Numbered from the stretch's first letter, positions 1 through 11,992 are shown. The stretch: 64,000 bases of DNA from Stichopus chloronotus (GCA_021234535.1 CM037830.1:17167116-17231115), one strand, 5' to 3'. A program made the numbers and translations. Notes: a model not told the origin generated them from the sequence alone.

Positions 1-180
1 AACTGGCAATTCATGTCGGAAAATGCACCATTTTGCTTCTCAGCCACTTTGAATATGCAAAAATTTCCCTCCCCCATTGTGTGCCCCCCCCCAATGCCAT
101 GCTCTGGCTACGGGTCTGGTGACTAAGGCTCCGGAGGTGCAGTCTTCACAGTGAATCGTACAAGTATGTTTTGTAAACGA
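1..180. other. no gene seen
   Basis: I see no exon or repeat boundary here. Short C homopolymers occur near 70-92. Confidence 0.5.
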
Positions 181-522
181 ATGACTACTGGGACTGCGAC
201 TGAACCTCCACACCACACTAGAGGCCCAGTGAACTTAAAATATTTTTAAGCAATATTGTATCCCAATCACATGTTGAGTCGTTCTCAAAATGCCCACTCC
301 TTAATAGCTACCACTGGGACTGCGACTGCGCCTCCACTCAGATGATAGAATCAGTGGACTAAGAATGTTGTATTCCAATCACATGTCGAGTCGTTCTCAA
401 ACTGGCCCCTCTTTGTTAGCTACCACTGGGACTGCGACTGCGCCTCGTCTCAGATAGAATCAGTGGACTTAGAATGTTGTTAGCCACCACTGGGACTGCA
501 CCTCCACTCAGATGATAGAATC
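181..522 (+). repeat. degenerate tandem array, left part
   Basis: Units begin with CCACTGGGACTGCGACTGCG followed by a CCTCCACTCAGATGATAG-type segment and AGAATGTTGT. They start near 185, 311, 423 and 487, so spacing varies from about 60 to 126 bp because some units carry an extra segment (CCAATCACATGT followed by GAGTCGTTCTCAAA). The array stops inside a unit at 522 and resumes at 1349 after an inserted element. Confidence 0.8.
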
Positions 523-628
523 CAGGGATGAAATTTAGCGGTCGTCCGAGACGACCAAAATTTCTGTAGGACGACCAAAGTTACTACCTCAGGTTGTCCT
601 TTGGACGACCAAATTTTACCCCTGGTCA
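523..628. repeat. fold-back block at the left end of the element
   Basis: The block starts with CAGGGATGAAATTT and ends with AAATTTTACCCCTGG, which are near-perfect inverted copies. Between them, GGTCGTCC/GGACGACC motifs repeat. It therefore resembles a smaller hairpin element at the end of the larger one. Confidence 0.6.
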
Positions 629-1348
629 TTTATATTGTGATGCAATGCTTACAACTCAACACTGAGATGCAACCAAAATATTTAACATGCATGAACTCCA
701 TTGCAAAACATCTGTTTTCTTTCACAAAAAAACGCCAAAACAACCTGAAATCCACGGTACGTAAAAAGCCAAACAAACAGCCTCAGTGTACAATCATGTT
801 TCAACTGATTTTACTGTACCAGACATGCACAAACTGTACACAGCGAGTACCAGATAGATGAATCGCAGTCGAAGAATTCGGTCATATGTGCCATGTGCAA
901 GGAGAGCTGGTATGAATTTTCTAAATAGTGATAGTACCGTTCAAGATTAGTAATGTATCATATTTTGATTTGAAACAAACATTATATTATACAGAGATTT
1001 TCTTCTATATGATATATACTTTACAGCATCAATGATTCTAGATAATGACATTTTTTTTATTATCAAAGTGAAAAGGTGGAATTTTACCAGCCTCCTTCTG
1101 GAAACCCCCCCCCCCTTCCCTTTGGATAAACCCTGAGCATTACTTTTAAGTTACTAGTCAGTAGTATAATTTAGCTGTGGAAAGTTTCAACCTGTATAAG
1201 AAAGACGAATAAAAACATGGTCTTGACTGTGCAAAATACACATTTTGCACATTTCTTGTTTTTATATGTCCGTTGTGGAGGGCAACCAAATTTTTGCAGC
1301 TGGTTGTCCTTGGGACAACCATTTTCAGTTGCTTAAGGATCATCCCTG
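523..1348. mobile_element. 826-bp inverted-repeat element inserted in the tandem array
   Basis: The left end reads CAGGGATGA and the right end TCATCCCTG, so the outermost nine bases are inverted copies. GAATC flanks both sides (518-522 and 1349-1353). Deleting the element plus one GAATC restores the array unit exactly (GATAGAATCAGTGGACT), so this is an insertion with a 5-bp target-site duplication. Both ends contain fold-back blocks built from GGTCGTCC/GGACGACC or GGTTGTCC/GGACAACC. No transposase ORF is evident, so it looks non-autonomous. The superfamily is not assigned: CAGGG termini recall hAT elements, but the 5-bp duplication does not fit their usual 8 bp. Confidence 0.75.
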
Positions 1349-1600
1349 GAATCAGTGGACTGAGAATGTTGTTAGCCACCACTGGGACTTTGACTGTGCC
1401 TACACTCAGATTGTAGAATCAGTGGACACCACAGGGACTGTGACTGCACCTCCTCTCAGATTATGAATCAGTGGATTTAGAATGTTTTCAAGAAAATATT
1501 CGATCAGCCAACACTGCGACTGCGGCTCCACTCTGGATGGGAAGCTCATAAGACATGACTATAAAAAATGCGACTGCACCGCCACTAATGTCTTAAAACT
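1349..1600 (+). repeat. degenerate tandem array, right part
   Basis: The same array continues with units at about 1378, 1428 and 1508 (CCACTGGGACTTTGACTGTG, CCACAGGGACTGTGACTGCA, CCAACACTGCGACTGCGGCT). It decays after about 1600. Confidence 0.7.
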
Positions 1601-2079
1601 ATGGGACTTACCAAAAAATTTGAATGATATAGCTAACGCAGATGCATCCAACATAGCCTAGGAAGCTTATGATTATGCACAAGATTTCTACTGGAAGCGC
1701 AAGGGAGAACCACAGTGCAGTTCGCCTCCGAGATTTTTTAGGATGCTGTTTCACCGGGACGATGTATTCTGCAGTTACTCCTAGCTTTTTAGATTTATCA
1801 GCTACGTATTTGCCAGCAAATCCCTTTCAAGATGAACCAAGTACTTTGTTTAAGTCACATTTCCCAAGGAAACTAACCTTAAGCAGGGAAATATTTTTTT
1901 CAGGTTGTCTTTGCCAACTTTTAACCACACTTTGGTATCAGGAACTTTTTAAGATGTCATTATTTTCATATGTGGTTTGCATTCTTGTGTTCTGTTTTTC
2001 ATTTTGATATCATTCCTTTTCTCTCCTGCGGTCGCTTCTTTCAAAAGTGATTTTGTGTGTTTGGAAAAAAAGAGATATT
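1601..2079. other. no gene recognised
   Basis: A 112-codon open frame at 1669-2007 (+) has no recognisable composition or motif. I regard it as chance. The missing 5' exon of the Pcc1 gene could lie here or upstream of the window, but I could not identify it. Confidence 0.4.
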
Positions 2080-3520
2080 GGCAAGGAATAACGAAGTCTT
2101 TCAACTTCCTGGTTGGTTTAGACCTATGTAATCAGGATGACATATGTGTGTATGTGTATGCGTGTGTTTACATGTGTGTGCAGATGTACGTGTAAATCCA
2201 TGTGATGCTTTGCTTGTAAGCACGATAGCTCAAGAAGGGTAACCTTGAGTAATGACATACTTAGAATGTGGGTTGTTCATATCAAGTGGATTATCCCTAT
2301 TGTTTTTAGTGAATGTCAATCATTTGAGCTCACCAGAGGTCAAACTGTGAAAACATTGTAAGCAATTTATCTCCAAAAGGGTAGCTTCAGTGACTAATCT
2401 CGTACTTGGTGTGTGTTTAGGGTATAGTAAAGTAGATGATTGCTATTGTTTTGGTGGAAGTCAAAGGTCATTTGAGGTCACCAGAGGTCGAACTGGAAAC
2501 CTTGTAAACACAATATTCCAAGGAGGGTAATCTTAACTTATCTCATAGTTTGTGTGTGGAAAGGTTCGATGGATAGTTGGGTAGATTATCCCTACCTTAC
2601 TGTTTTTGGTGGAGGCCAAAGGTCATGTGAGGTCACCAGAGGTCAAACTGTGAAAACCTTGCAAGCACTTCATATCAAAAAGGGTAGCTTCAATGACTAA
2701 TCTCATACTTGGTGTATGTTGGTTGTATTAAGTAGATGATCCCTATTGTTTTTTGTGGAGGTCATTTTAGGTCACCAGGGATCAAACTGAACATGGTAAA
2801 AATATTTCAAGAAGGGTAATCGTGACTGATCTCATACTTTGTGTGGGATGGTCATATTGAGTAAATTATTCCTATCGCATTTGGTGGAGGTCAAAGGTCA
2901 TTTGAGGTCACAAGAGTTCAAACTGTAAAAATCATGTAAACACTGTTTCTCAAGAAGGTAACCTTCAGTAATCACATATTTAATGAATGGTTTGGCCATA
3001 TTCATTTGATAATTCCTTTTGATTTTGGTTTAAGTCAAAGTTAATTTCTTCAGAGGTCAACAGAGGTCAAACTGTGAATACTGTACCTTGAAAACTTGAG
3101 CTTACATGGTATCTCCAAAGCAGTTGCCTCACCTGATTTTACACTTTGCATGTGGTTGCTTCAAAATCCCTTTTGTTTTGGGGTGAACTTAGAAAGTCAC
3201 CAAAGGTCCAACTGTTTAAAACATGTAAACATCATACCTCAAGGAGGACTGCATTGAGTTATCTCATCCTTGGTGTGTGTGGGTTTCCCATACCCAGTGG
3301 GTGATGGTTATTGATTTCAGTGGCCATGAAACTTCATTTGAGGTCAACAGAGCCCAAACTGTGAAAACATTTAAAACTGTCCATGCACACAGTGGCCGAA
3401 GGTTTAGACATGGTATCTCAAAATGGATAAGGTGTTTGAATTTCATAATCAGTATGTACACATAGTCCTTTGTTGTTCATGACTATGAGCAAGGAATCAC
3501 AAAGTCCTTTAACTTTCTCT
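2080..3520 (-). repeat. AGGTCA minisatellite-bearing repeat, copy A (reverse orientation)
   Basis: Repeated units of roughly 110-130 bp contain a GTTTTTGGTGGAGGTCAAAG-type core followed by GTCATTTGAGGTCACCAGAG. The copy is bounded by GGCAAGGAATAACGAAGTC near 2089 next to a TG-rich tract, and by GCAAGGAATCACAAAGTCC near 3490. It is the reverse complement of copies B to G. A perfect DR1 (AGGTCAAAGGTCA) lies at 2888-2900, with a third half-site four bases further on. Units near 2455 and 2605 are one-mismatch versions. Confidence 0.85.
2129..2195 (+). repeat. TG-rich microsatellite
   Basis: Imperfect TGTGTGTATG repeats lie at the terminus of repeat copy A. In the other copies an AC tract occupies the same relative place. 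Confidence 0.7.
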
Positions 3521-3705
3521 CTTCAAATGGGGAGAAAAAAAAGAGGAAAACTATTTCCATGCCATGTAGTAATATGTGCATGTCAGGTTAAGTCACAAGA
3601 TACATGCTTTTGGTTTTCCTGGTTCATACTGATTACTTTCCCTGTCACCCTTTTACTGCTTTAGAATGTCAACCTAATGCAGCATTTCTTTTGCTTTATC
3701 AACAG

Positions 3706-3840
3706 TGAAATGCAAATTCCATTTCCATCAGCTAGAGAGGCTGACATAGCCTACAACAGTTTGAGGGTAGACATCAGTCGAGAGCCACGGAAAGATCAAA
3801 TGTCCAAGAAACTCACCGTTTCTGAAAATGTTTTGAGTGT
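3706..3840 (+). CDS. LAGE3: KEOPS complex subunit Pcc1/LAGE3 homologue, penultimate coding exon
   Basis: This exon encodes the first half of a Pcc1/LAGE3-family protein, the dimerising small subunit of the KEOPS/EKC complex that makes t6A37 on ANN-decoding tRNAs. After the acceptor TTTGCTTTATCAACAG it reads E-MQIPFPSAREADIAYNSL, the family's IPFPxxxEAxIAxxSL start, and ends with KKLTVSENVLSV, the KxLTVSxxxLxV strand of LAGE3. The donor is GTGAGT at 3841. The exon enters needing one base (codon xxT, GAA, ATG) and exits with two, which matches the next exon. The ATG at 3710-3712 could start translation if the upstream exon is only 5'UTR; then the protein would be 82 residues, close to yeast Pcc1 (88). 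A coding upstream exon remains possible because human LAGE3 is longer (143). The gene converges on the phosphatase gene. Confidence 0.9.
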
Positions 3841-4623
3841 GTGAGTAGTTAAGAAATTACATTTCATGTACACTACTTAGTAAGTGTTTTTGTTTTAAGT
3901 AGCATTGAAGGTAATGTCGCCATTAACACATAATTTTGTTTTAATATTGAAAATTGTACAGCTGAATTCTTTCCTGCAGCTAAGTGGTCAGCATGCTATA
4001 GTATATTGATATGATGTCTCAAGTTTTATTGAAGTACAACAAAATATATGAAATTGGCCCGAAGTGATGATATCAAAATTTGACTCTGTGAATATATGTG
4101 CAGAACTGTAGTCTAGAATTATCATGGGTGGTGGTTTTGCCATTGTTCATTTGAACTGCTGTAGCTGCATGTGTTCAAAGAATATGCCAGACCATCCCAA
4201 ACTGCTGTACATGTCACAAACAGAATATTCAACAATGACCATATGAAGGGTTTTTCTGTAATGGTGAAAGCAATTTGGTTCACAAAGATCACAGCATGAT
4301 GACATGAAAGGCACATGATGCAGTAGTTTTGTTGTCCTTTGTGTCTATGCAGCTTCTACCTCATATACTTCATGGTCCTATTAAAAAAATGTCGGTGGTT
4401 TCAAACAATCTGTAGGATCTGTCCACGAAGACTTGGAGCAGATTGAAAATTGTTGACATGTAGTTTCATATTATTGCAGACTTTATGAGAATATCTTGAC
4501 TATTGCCTGGCCTATCCTTGTAAGGTAGACTGAAATCATATCTGCTTGGTAATTGATACGGTGCATGTGTACACCATGAAACTCAACAGCTACAATTTTC
4601 TTCAATTTGCTTTGTCACTGCAG
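3841..4623 (+). other. Pcc1/LAGE3 intron
   Basis: The intron is 783 bp, begins GTGAGT and ends TTTGTCACTGCAG. Nothing else is recognised inside it. Confidence 0.85.
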
Positions 4624-4741
4624 TCACTTCACAGCGACAGAGGCCAGATTCCTCAGAACAGCCGTGAGCTCTTTTTTTGATTTTCTGACTCTCGTTGTTA
4701 GGACCATGGACGAATTTGGTCCACCTGTTGAGAAGACATGA
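4624..4741 (+). CDS. LAGE3: KEOPS subunit Pcc1/LAGE3 homologue, last coding exon
   Basis: The first base completes a Val codon split by the intron. The frame then reads HFTATEARFLRTAVSSFFDF, followed by LTLVVRTMDEFGPP and VEKT, then TGA at 4739-4741. This matches the family's second half: W/FxAxEARxLRxSVxxFLDxL, the LVVRTM helix and the terminal FGPP. The protein therefore ends at the expected place with both halves of the fold intact. Family assignment rests on motifs read by eye; exact orthology is inferred. Confidence 0.92.
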
Positions 4742-7700
4742 TGAGTGTACCATCTGAGTATAAATCTGAATGCTCCTGTTCAAGAACCTCTACATGAAGC
4801 AAGTTTTGTTCATTCTTCGACAGCAGGCCGACATTTTAAAGCAGCTTCCTTTTGGTTGCTGGTGCTACTGGTGGAGACTCTTTAAGTGTGTCACAATATT
4901 CCGTAAAGGATTCTTTGATAACGAGTTGCATTATGAAGTATTGATCTTCAATGTATGACCTTGATAGTGTAGATTGCAAGAAGAGATACTGTGTTCTGTT
5001 ACAATTAAGTCTGTAATATTCCACTTGGTTTGCATCAAGCTGCAGTGTCCTTTCAGAACTAGACGCATTCTGTTATATAGCTGACAGAAAGTGAAACAAG
5101 AAGTTTGACTTCTCTTCCTCATATAATGATTTGCGGGCTTTCTCGACATTGTGCAATGTCGTCTGTTTGTCTGACCATCTACAATGTGCAAACTTTGCAA
5201 CCTATTCAACAATCTTTTTTATCACAAAAAAGGCAAAAAAAAAAAACTAGGACTGCATTTGCCTACAAATACGCAAACTTACTGCTATTGTTAAAAGGTT
5301 CAGAGCATGCATATTTTTATGAACTAAGTTCGGTTACCTGCAGGATAGGCATTATGAGCCCCACAAGACTCAACAAAAGAAGATGGCATTCTACCGATAA
5401 AGACAAGATTGGAGTGCGATGCACTACAATAATTAAAGTAACTTATACTGTGTCTGATGTTGGCCAGAATAAACACTCTGATCATTCTAAGTCAAAACGA
5501 CAAAGTTATCATAAGTGTTGTGTATGGTTTAGCGTTTGTTCTTTAATTGCAGGAAAGTCTGCCACTGACGAAAATTTTGATATTCTACAAAACTAAGAAT
5601 ATTTCTCTCGTTAATGGTGAATACCTTATTTTGGTATCTTGTTCCATTTGAAAGTAATAGATTTTTAAAGGAATATTTATTCCATAATGGTACATCATAA
5701 CTTTGCAATGTCACACAACACAGCAACTTGTACGAACTGTGTATTTTTTATAATCTTGGCCATCCCACTACAAACTTGATGGTAGTTTTATATTTAATTC
5801 CACAATATTCTGAGGTAAGTGCTTCAATTTCAAAGAAAGCAAAGATTTCTTGCATTAAGTCGCCACTGTTGCAAGGCATTTTTGTAACCTTGAGGTATCT
5901 GGAAATCTTTCTTGACCTAAGAACAGGCAGTATTCAAACTGCAGTATCTTCAGTCAGGAACAAGATCTTGACAGAAAGTTTGAAATGCCTCCAATTGAAA
6001 ATTTATCTCTTTCACAAAAGACCCTCCACTTGAAAGTGAAACATTCCTTCAGGGGCTGGTAGTTATGTTTAATCACATGCAGTAATCCAAACAGTTTGAA
6101 TCAAATACCCTTGGGCCTTTTGCTATGGCATTCATTTATATGATAGAATTGCCACCACAAACATGAAGACAGAAGGTCAATATTTGTTTTATTGTTGTCA
6201 CTGCCAAGTAGACCTAAATACTGTAAGTGAAACTAAGTAATGTGGCATATAAATGAAGGTGCACACCCTCTATCTTTCAAAACTAAGAGTCTGACATTCA
6301 CAGAGAAATTGTCTCACCTCAGCTGGGCCAGCACAAGGGTTAAAAATGTGTTCACACAATACAGCTCCCCCCCCCCCACCTTCTCTGTTGCTCATTAACA
6401 AGATTATTTTTCCCTCAAGGAATTACTCGTGGCTTTGTCTTCGTTCATCCATATTCATGTAATGTTTCCATGTGACAGCCAATCCTCACATGATATCATA
6501 CATGTTTACGCCTTTTCGAGAGAAATCTACCCTCACCATTATGGTTTTTCTGGATATCACGTCATGTTCTATCATGCATAAAAGGTCTTGTCCAGATTTT
6601 AAGACATTATGTGGATTTTGTGAGGACTACATGCTTGTGAAGGATAATTCATGTAAGAGATTAGTTGAGGTGTGACACTGATAGCAAAAAGGCAGTTTTT
6701 AATGACATAACCATGAAGAATTATCACAATAAAAGAAATAGGACAAATTTCTTGTCTGTTTCTCTTACTGTCTAGCTCACTGGTTCTCTATAATCACAAA
6801 TCATCAAATACACACCTATTTTCAAGCAAGACGAGATAACATAAATGTTGTCGTAACATATTTTAATATTAACAATGAAACATTGCTTTTTCTCTTTATT
6901 CTTATTTCTTCCATAGAGAATGTTTTACATTTTGCATATAATGTAAAAAACTATGATAAAATATTCATATTACAGAAGACTACCATCTGTCCATCCAACC
7001 CCCTTCTAGACTCCTGTACCAGGGAGTGTTTCAGATTTGTTCACAATACTGCATTTATTTCATGACCTACTATCTCAGTATGTGACAAAACAGAAAACAT
7101 TAAACAGTGAACTGTTCAGTCTTGCCAAAATAAGCCAATGCAGTGGGAGATAAAAGAGATGGGATGGGGCTACATTGTAAAAACATTTTTACTCACATAT
7201 ACGGCATGTTTCTGTAAGAAAACAACAAAAAGTGCACCTTACTTTACAGCTTTCATTTCCTGCACCGTGCAGGGTTTAAAACAAATGTCTACGATACATT
7301 TGTGCCAAAAAGGAAGGTTATGTGATAAAATGGTGACCTGTTTTAAACCAACAAAGTGTGAAAAACATATTTTTTGCCCTGTTACTTACATAGTGACCTA
7401 TCTTATTTACATGGCATGCTTTTAAGTGGTTCACAAATAAACCAATATGATCTAAAAAATCTTAATAAGCTTTCAGCTCACTACTTTCTCTCTAATTGAC
7501 ATAAAACTCTTTCACATTTGAATTAAAGGAGAACAGGTATTTGTGGAATACATCTTACATAACTTTTTGCACTCCCTGCCTCACCCTAGCTTGAATGTGG
7601 AATGGTGTTTGGTCAAAGGTTATCACACCTGGACAGTGCAGGTACACACTGATCGTCTTCAACCAAAAGCATTCCTGCTGCAAAGTTAAGGAGAGACATA

Positions 7701-10700
7701 ACAGAGCACTCTGGAAAATTATTTTGCTGGCATTAACATAAGAAAAATATAAAAAAAAACGTTTTTCTCTCTCTACTGGGGAACTTTCTAACGGAATTTG
7801 TCATTGGCAGACAATTTTTTCCCCACAAGATATATCCTTTTGCATAATTTAGAGACAGAAAGTGCAAAATGTTACGTAAGATGTATTTCACAAGTACCTA
7901 TCCAACTATGATGTCTCTGGGCTTGATATCAAAGCGTTTTGCAACAGACTGCATGTTATGTGGATCTCTTGACTTTTGGAGATGTATCTTTTCATTTTTG
8001 GATATTTTTTAACAATCCTAACTTGGTGATTGCTAGCATGACCATTAAGAAAATGGCTGTTTGCCAATGTTGCCCCAATATTGAAAGATCATTTGCCATT
8101 TTCTTCATGCATCTGCAAACAGGATATCTAACACTATCTCCTGGCCCTTACTGATCCATTCTTTTTGTTCTACGATGTGAAATGCACCTTAACTTCCATG
8201 TTGTTACAATAAACACAGATACTTTATCAGCTAAATGTAACTTGGCTTAAAATGTGACTGGAAAGCAAAAACAAAAAAAAAACACAGAATGTTATCATGT
8301 TACACATGCATGTATGCTTTAGTACTGACTACTCTCATAGCAAGTAATCGCTGAGGTGCTTGAGTTGACAGTCACAGTGACCGAAGACTTCAAGGATGCC
8401 GTAAACTACAAGCTGCCATTGATTAAAAATGTAATGAATTGTATCAAGACCTGCTTTGATCAATTTACCCATTTTTTTTTGTGAGCAGTTTCCTCTTTAC
8501 ATGTGACAAATTAAACAAGGAATTTACATTCATAAGAAAAAAATATATCACAGACAGTTCGTCTTGAGTTTAAAATTTATTATTACACAAATCTGATTGA
8601 GTCAGAAGATTTACAGCCACTAATCTCATCCACGCATAGGTGCAAAACCTCTCTACCACATTTCTGTATGATGCTCAAATTGCTGACATTTGGATAATTT
8701 GACATTTAAAGAGGTAATCTATTTACACCTCGCATAATATTTCCTCTACATTATGGAATGTTACCATCTTCTTCCTAAATGAAAAATTTAAATCATGACC
8801 ACCTCGCAGAAAGCTGTTGATTCCACTGCTGTATCATTGTTCACGGCCAATGGAATTCTTCATTCAAATTTTGAGACAAACATTTACGATATATTATTTT
8901 CATATAAATATTTCAAGAGATTATGTTACAAGACGATGTACTGTCCAGCAATACAGGAAACAAACTGACAACAAATGATTATGAAAAATATATAAAGTCA
9001 CTTTACTCCAACTTGTAGCAAAATATGGTTCTTAATTAAAAGCTTCTACTATCTCAGCCTTGTAAACAAAATTCCACTTATAAAAGTATACAAAGATGAC
9101 ACCACACTTGTAGACCATTTATTCAACAAGTCCCCTGCTTTAAACAACACTTACAAAGAAAGTCTTTCTGAAAACTTCTTTTGAAAATGTTACTTTTTTA
9201 TCTTGAGCAGAGCTTTTTAGCGAAGGATACTTTGTTGGAACAATCTACATTGGGAGGCCACAGGCCATTCTTCTACTTACTAAAAGGGCATGGTGCCCTC
9301 TGGAAAGACACAGGGGGAGCCAATATGAAACCAAAATGATATCTAACAAAGGGTTTGTCAAATTACAGACTCCGAGTATCTTTTCATGATGTCTGGCCTC
9401 ATCAGTTAAGTTACTGCACTTTCAAACTTTCCAATACTGGATGGTGAATTTAGGGGCCAGCAATAACACCAATATGTGAGTAACACTCCACCAGGTTAGC
9501 AAAGGTTGCTAGTGGGTGAAATCTGAAACTTCCTAATTATATGTGAGGTGATGGAAAGTTTCTGCAAACTGAAAACAAAACCCACAGCTGAGGAAAAATG
9601 AAAGAAATACCTTAACCATGTATATGAGCCTTCAGAATGTATACTCATTTGATCAAAGCCTTTTTGTTGTTTTGTGAAAAATTAGGACAACATTTCTTGA
9701 AGTTATCACTGCAAACGATCAGTATTACTAAAATAGTAGAAGAAAACAAAACTTTTATTTTGAAACTTGCTTCATCACTTTCAACTTCAGGAGAACAGGG
9801 TTTGGAAGTGCTTTTCGAACAAGTACACCAAAGAATCCTCAACTTCAATACCACAAGGAAAACACAACATTTACTGTAGGCACTAGGTAGAACCTTTTGC
9901 TTTCTTAAGTGACCCAGTCTGTGTTACAACACATCTCACAGAATATCACTTGGGTACAGTTGCCAAATTTTAATCAAAATAGGTAAAATTTTGACAGTTT
10001 TCCTGAGAAACACTGATCTTCATAATATCCAATCAAGTCCATTTACAAACATTTGTCGGTTTATCGTTTTTTTTCCAGCTATTGCTTGACTGATATCAGA
10101 ATGAACCATCCGAATCAGCCGAGACCAAATGACTTAAACAACATCTTCCCATAACAGAGATTGAAACAATGCAACCAAGTTTACAGCAAATGATGCAGTT
10201 AACGTACCACCTGTCAGCATGAAACGCTTTAGAAAGTTTGCCTCTCATTTGTCAGACAAATAACGACTGTGTTAAAATAGTCCTTGTAATTTTTTGTGGT
10301 GTTACATACTACAAACAATGCTTCATGTTGCAATGCATGACCTACATGTAAAAGATGCAGAGGAACAGAGTATATGACTTCATGTCACTGTATCATGCTG
10401 GATGGGAGTCACTATGAATCCTGTTCATACCACCCACACAATAGATAAGTATGGTATCACTACTTCACTGCCTTTACGGGTCAGTTTTTATCACCTCACC
10501 GTGATGCCATCTTCCACTGGGTAGAAAACGATCACATGGTCCCCAAATGACTTTTTGGGCATTTCACATCATGTTAACAGTGTCTGTCACATAGGTAAAA
10601 TGTGGAATTCAGAATCGGGCAAGGTTTTCCTGTTTTAGTGAGAGCAAATTCATCATGGTGCTGCAGTATTGTGCACATAACTACAAGCAAGAAAAATTAG

Positions 10701-11153
10701 AAAATTTTGAAACAGCATGTCCGTAGCATACTTTTAAGATTTTATGTAAATGTGGCTAATACTACCTGAAATTTTGTTGACACTCGCTACGTGCAATTTT
10801 TTTTCTGCAATGCCAGGGAAGTTTACTGTCCAATTATGCATCACCCCCTGGTGGTGAGATATTAAAACATGCATGATATTTCAGTTTCCCAAAACATTGC
10901 AAGTCCTTCCTTACAGTCAACTTAAGACTATTGGTATTAAAAGATGTATTTTTCTTTAATATGTCTAAACTGTTCTGCAATGCTGTTTACTGTTCCTCCT
11001 GTGAGGTCATCATCTTTGTCATCTTGCACAGAACGTGCACTGGTGAGTGTGACCATGAGGGTAACTTGTTTTCAGTAACTACTAATTGTCTGGATAGAAC
11101 TATCATTTTTTTGAAAGAGCATTGTCATACACTACATCTGCAATGATGGTGGA
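4742..11153. other. convergent intergenic interval, likely both 3'UTRs
   Basis: No exon is recognised on either strand. The longest open frame (5105-5596, +, 163 codons) has low-complexity Lys/Ser composition and no motif, so I treat it as chance. Possible + strand polyadenylation signals for the Pcc1 gene include AATAAA at 5468-5473. On the - strand, AATAAA at 9754-9759, 9118-9123 and 8576-8581 could end the phosphatase transcript. Transcript data are needed to choose between them. Poly-A and poly-C runs occur (for example 6366-6380). Confidence 0.5.
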
Positions 11154-11260
11154 TTAATTCAGCGGTATAGCTCCAACGTGGGCCCTGCCTGTCTGAGAAT
11201 GTTTCATATGTGGTGGTCTCGGTCTCGGTCCATTGGGCTTGGCATTGCGGTGTGGAAACG
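11154..11260 (-). CDS. PTP-PEST-like, terminal exon with CTH-like motif
   Basis: The acceptor is CTCTGCCTTTATCGGCAG. The first two bases complete a Pro codon left open by the previous exon, and the frame runs FPHRNAKPNGPRPRPPHM, then about 16 residues, to TAA at 11154-11156. The core R-N-x-K-P-x-G-P-R-x-x-P-P is the C-terminal homology box shared by PTPN12, PTPN18 and PTPN22, which binds the F-BAR partner PSTPIP1 in vertebrates. Differences: KPKGPR is KPNGPR, the final Trp is absent, and 16 extra residues follow the box. Confidence 0.82.
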
Positions 11261-11947
11261 CTGCCGATAAAGGCAGAGAAAAAGAGAGTCAACAAACTTT
11301 GCAAAAGGAAACACTTTAAACTCTTAAAACAGGTGTGATCAGTGGTGAATCCAGGGAGAGGTGGGGCTGTGGATGCATATGCACCCCCCAAAAAAAAAAT
11401 TGGATCAATTGTACCTATAATATTATATGAAAGACATTTCACCACTGCTTTTCTTGTCATGGTTTTGATATGGAAACTTGCACACCACTTCAAGAGTACT
11501 ATGTCTATGTAAAACCATCAGATGGGAGAGTCTGTCCCACAGTGAATGAATCTAATGTGCTCCAAAGCAAAAATCCTAAACCCACCCCTGGGTGTGATCA
11601 ATTATATATTTGACTGAAACATCACATGAATGTCCCTGCTCTCATGCATTTTCAGAACAACCTGCTACACGGTGGGCTAAAACAATTTTGATGAAGACAA
11701 TAGCACAGGGCCTATTTTATTTTTGAAATGAAGTGCAGTTTGCGACCTGCACGCTTGCCATTTGCACTATCACTGGCTATTCTGTGTCAAGCAAACATCA
11801 TTGACAACATCATCTGTCTTGCTTAGTCCAGTGCCCATTCAGCAACAAAGTTGTAGACACTCACCTTCATTGTAAGTGCACAAACTGATCAACACATACG
11901 CACATCACATTTCTGAATTGAAAGAGTAAAATCATAAAGAAACTTAC
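11261..11947 (-). other. intron
   Basis: The intron is 687 bp with a GTAAGT donor (- strand). No other feature is recognised. Confidence 0.75.
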
Positions 11948-11992
11948 GTCTTGGGCCACTGTGTTGACTTTGTGGAGGTGCTGGCCTTGGAA
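11948..11992 (-). CDS. PTP-PEST-like, small proline-rich exon
   Basis: This 45-nt exon is flanked by TCATTTAG and GTAAGT. In the phase set by its neighbours it encodes (V)PRPAPPQSQHSGPR(P), leading straight into the CTH-like box. The other two frames are also open, so the reading depends on phase: the previous exon leaves one base and this exon leaves one base, and both junctions then agree. Confidence 0.78.

Noticed and set aside
1669..2007. 112-codon + strand open frame considered as the Pcc1 5' exon
   Set aside because: It has no donor in the required phase (two bases left) with recognisable Pcc1 N-terminal residues, and its composition is not protein-like.
5105..5596. 163-codon + strand open frame
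   Set aside because: It lies downstream of the Pcc1 stop, has low-complexity Lys/Ser/Thr composition, no splice context and no motif. It is probably chance within 3'UTR or intergenic DNA.
7590..7632. GGTCAAAGGTTA resembling a DR1 site outside the repeat family
   Set aside because: Only one imperfect match with no flanking repeat sequence; such matches are expected by chance in 64 kb.
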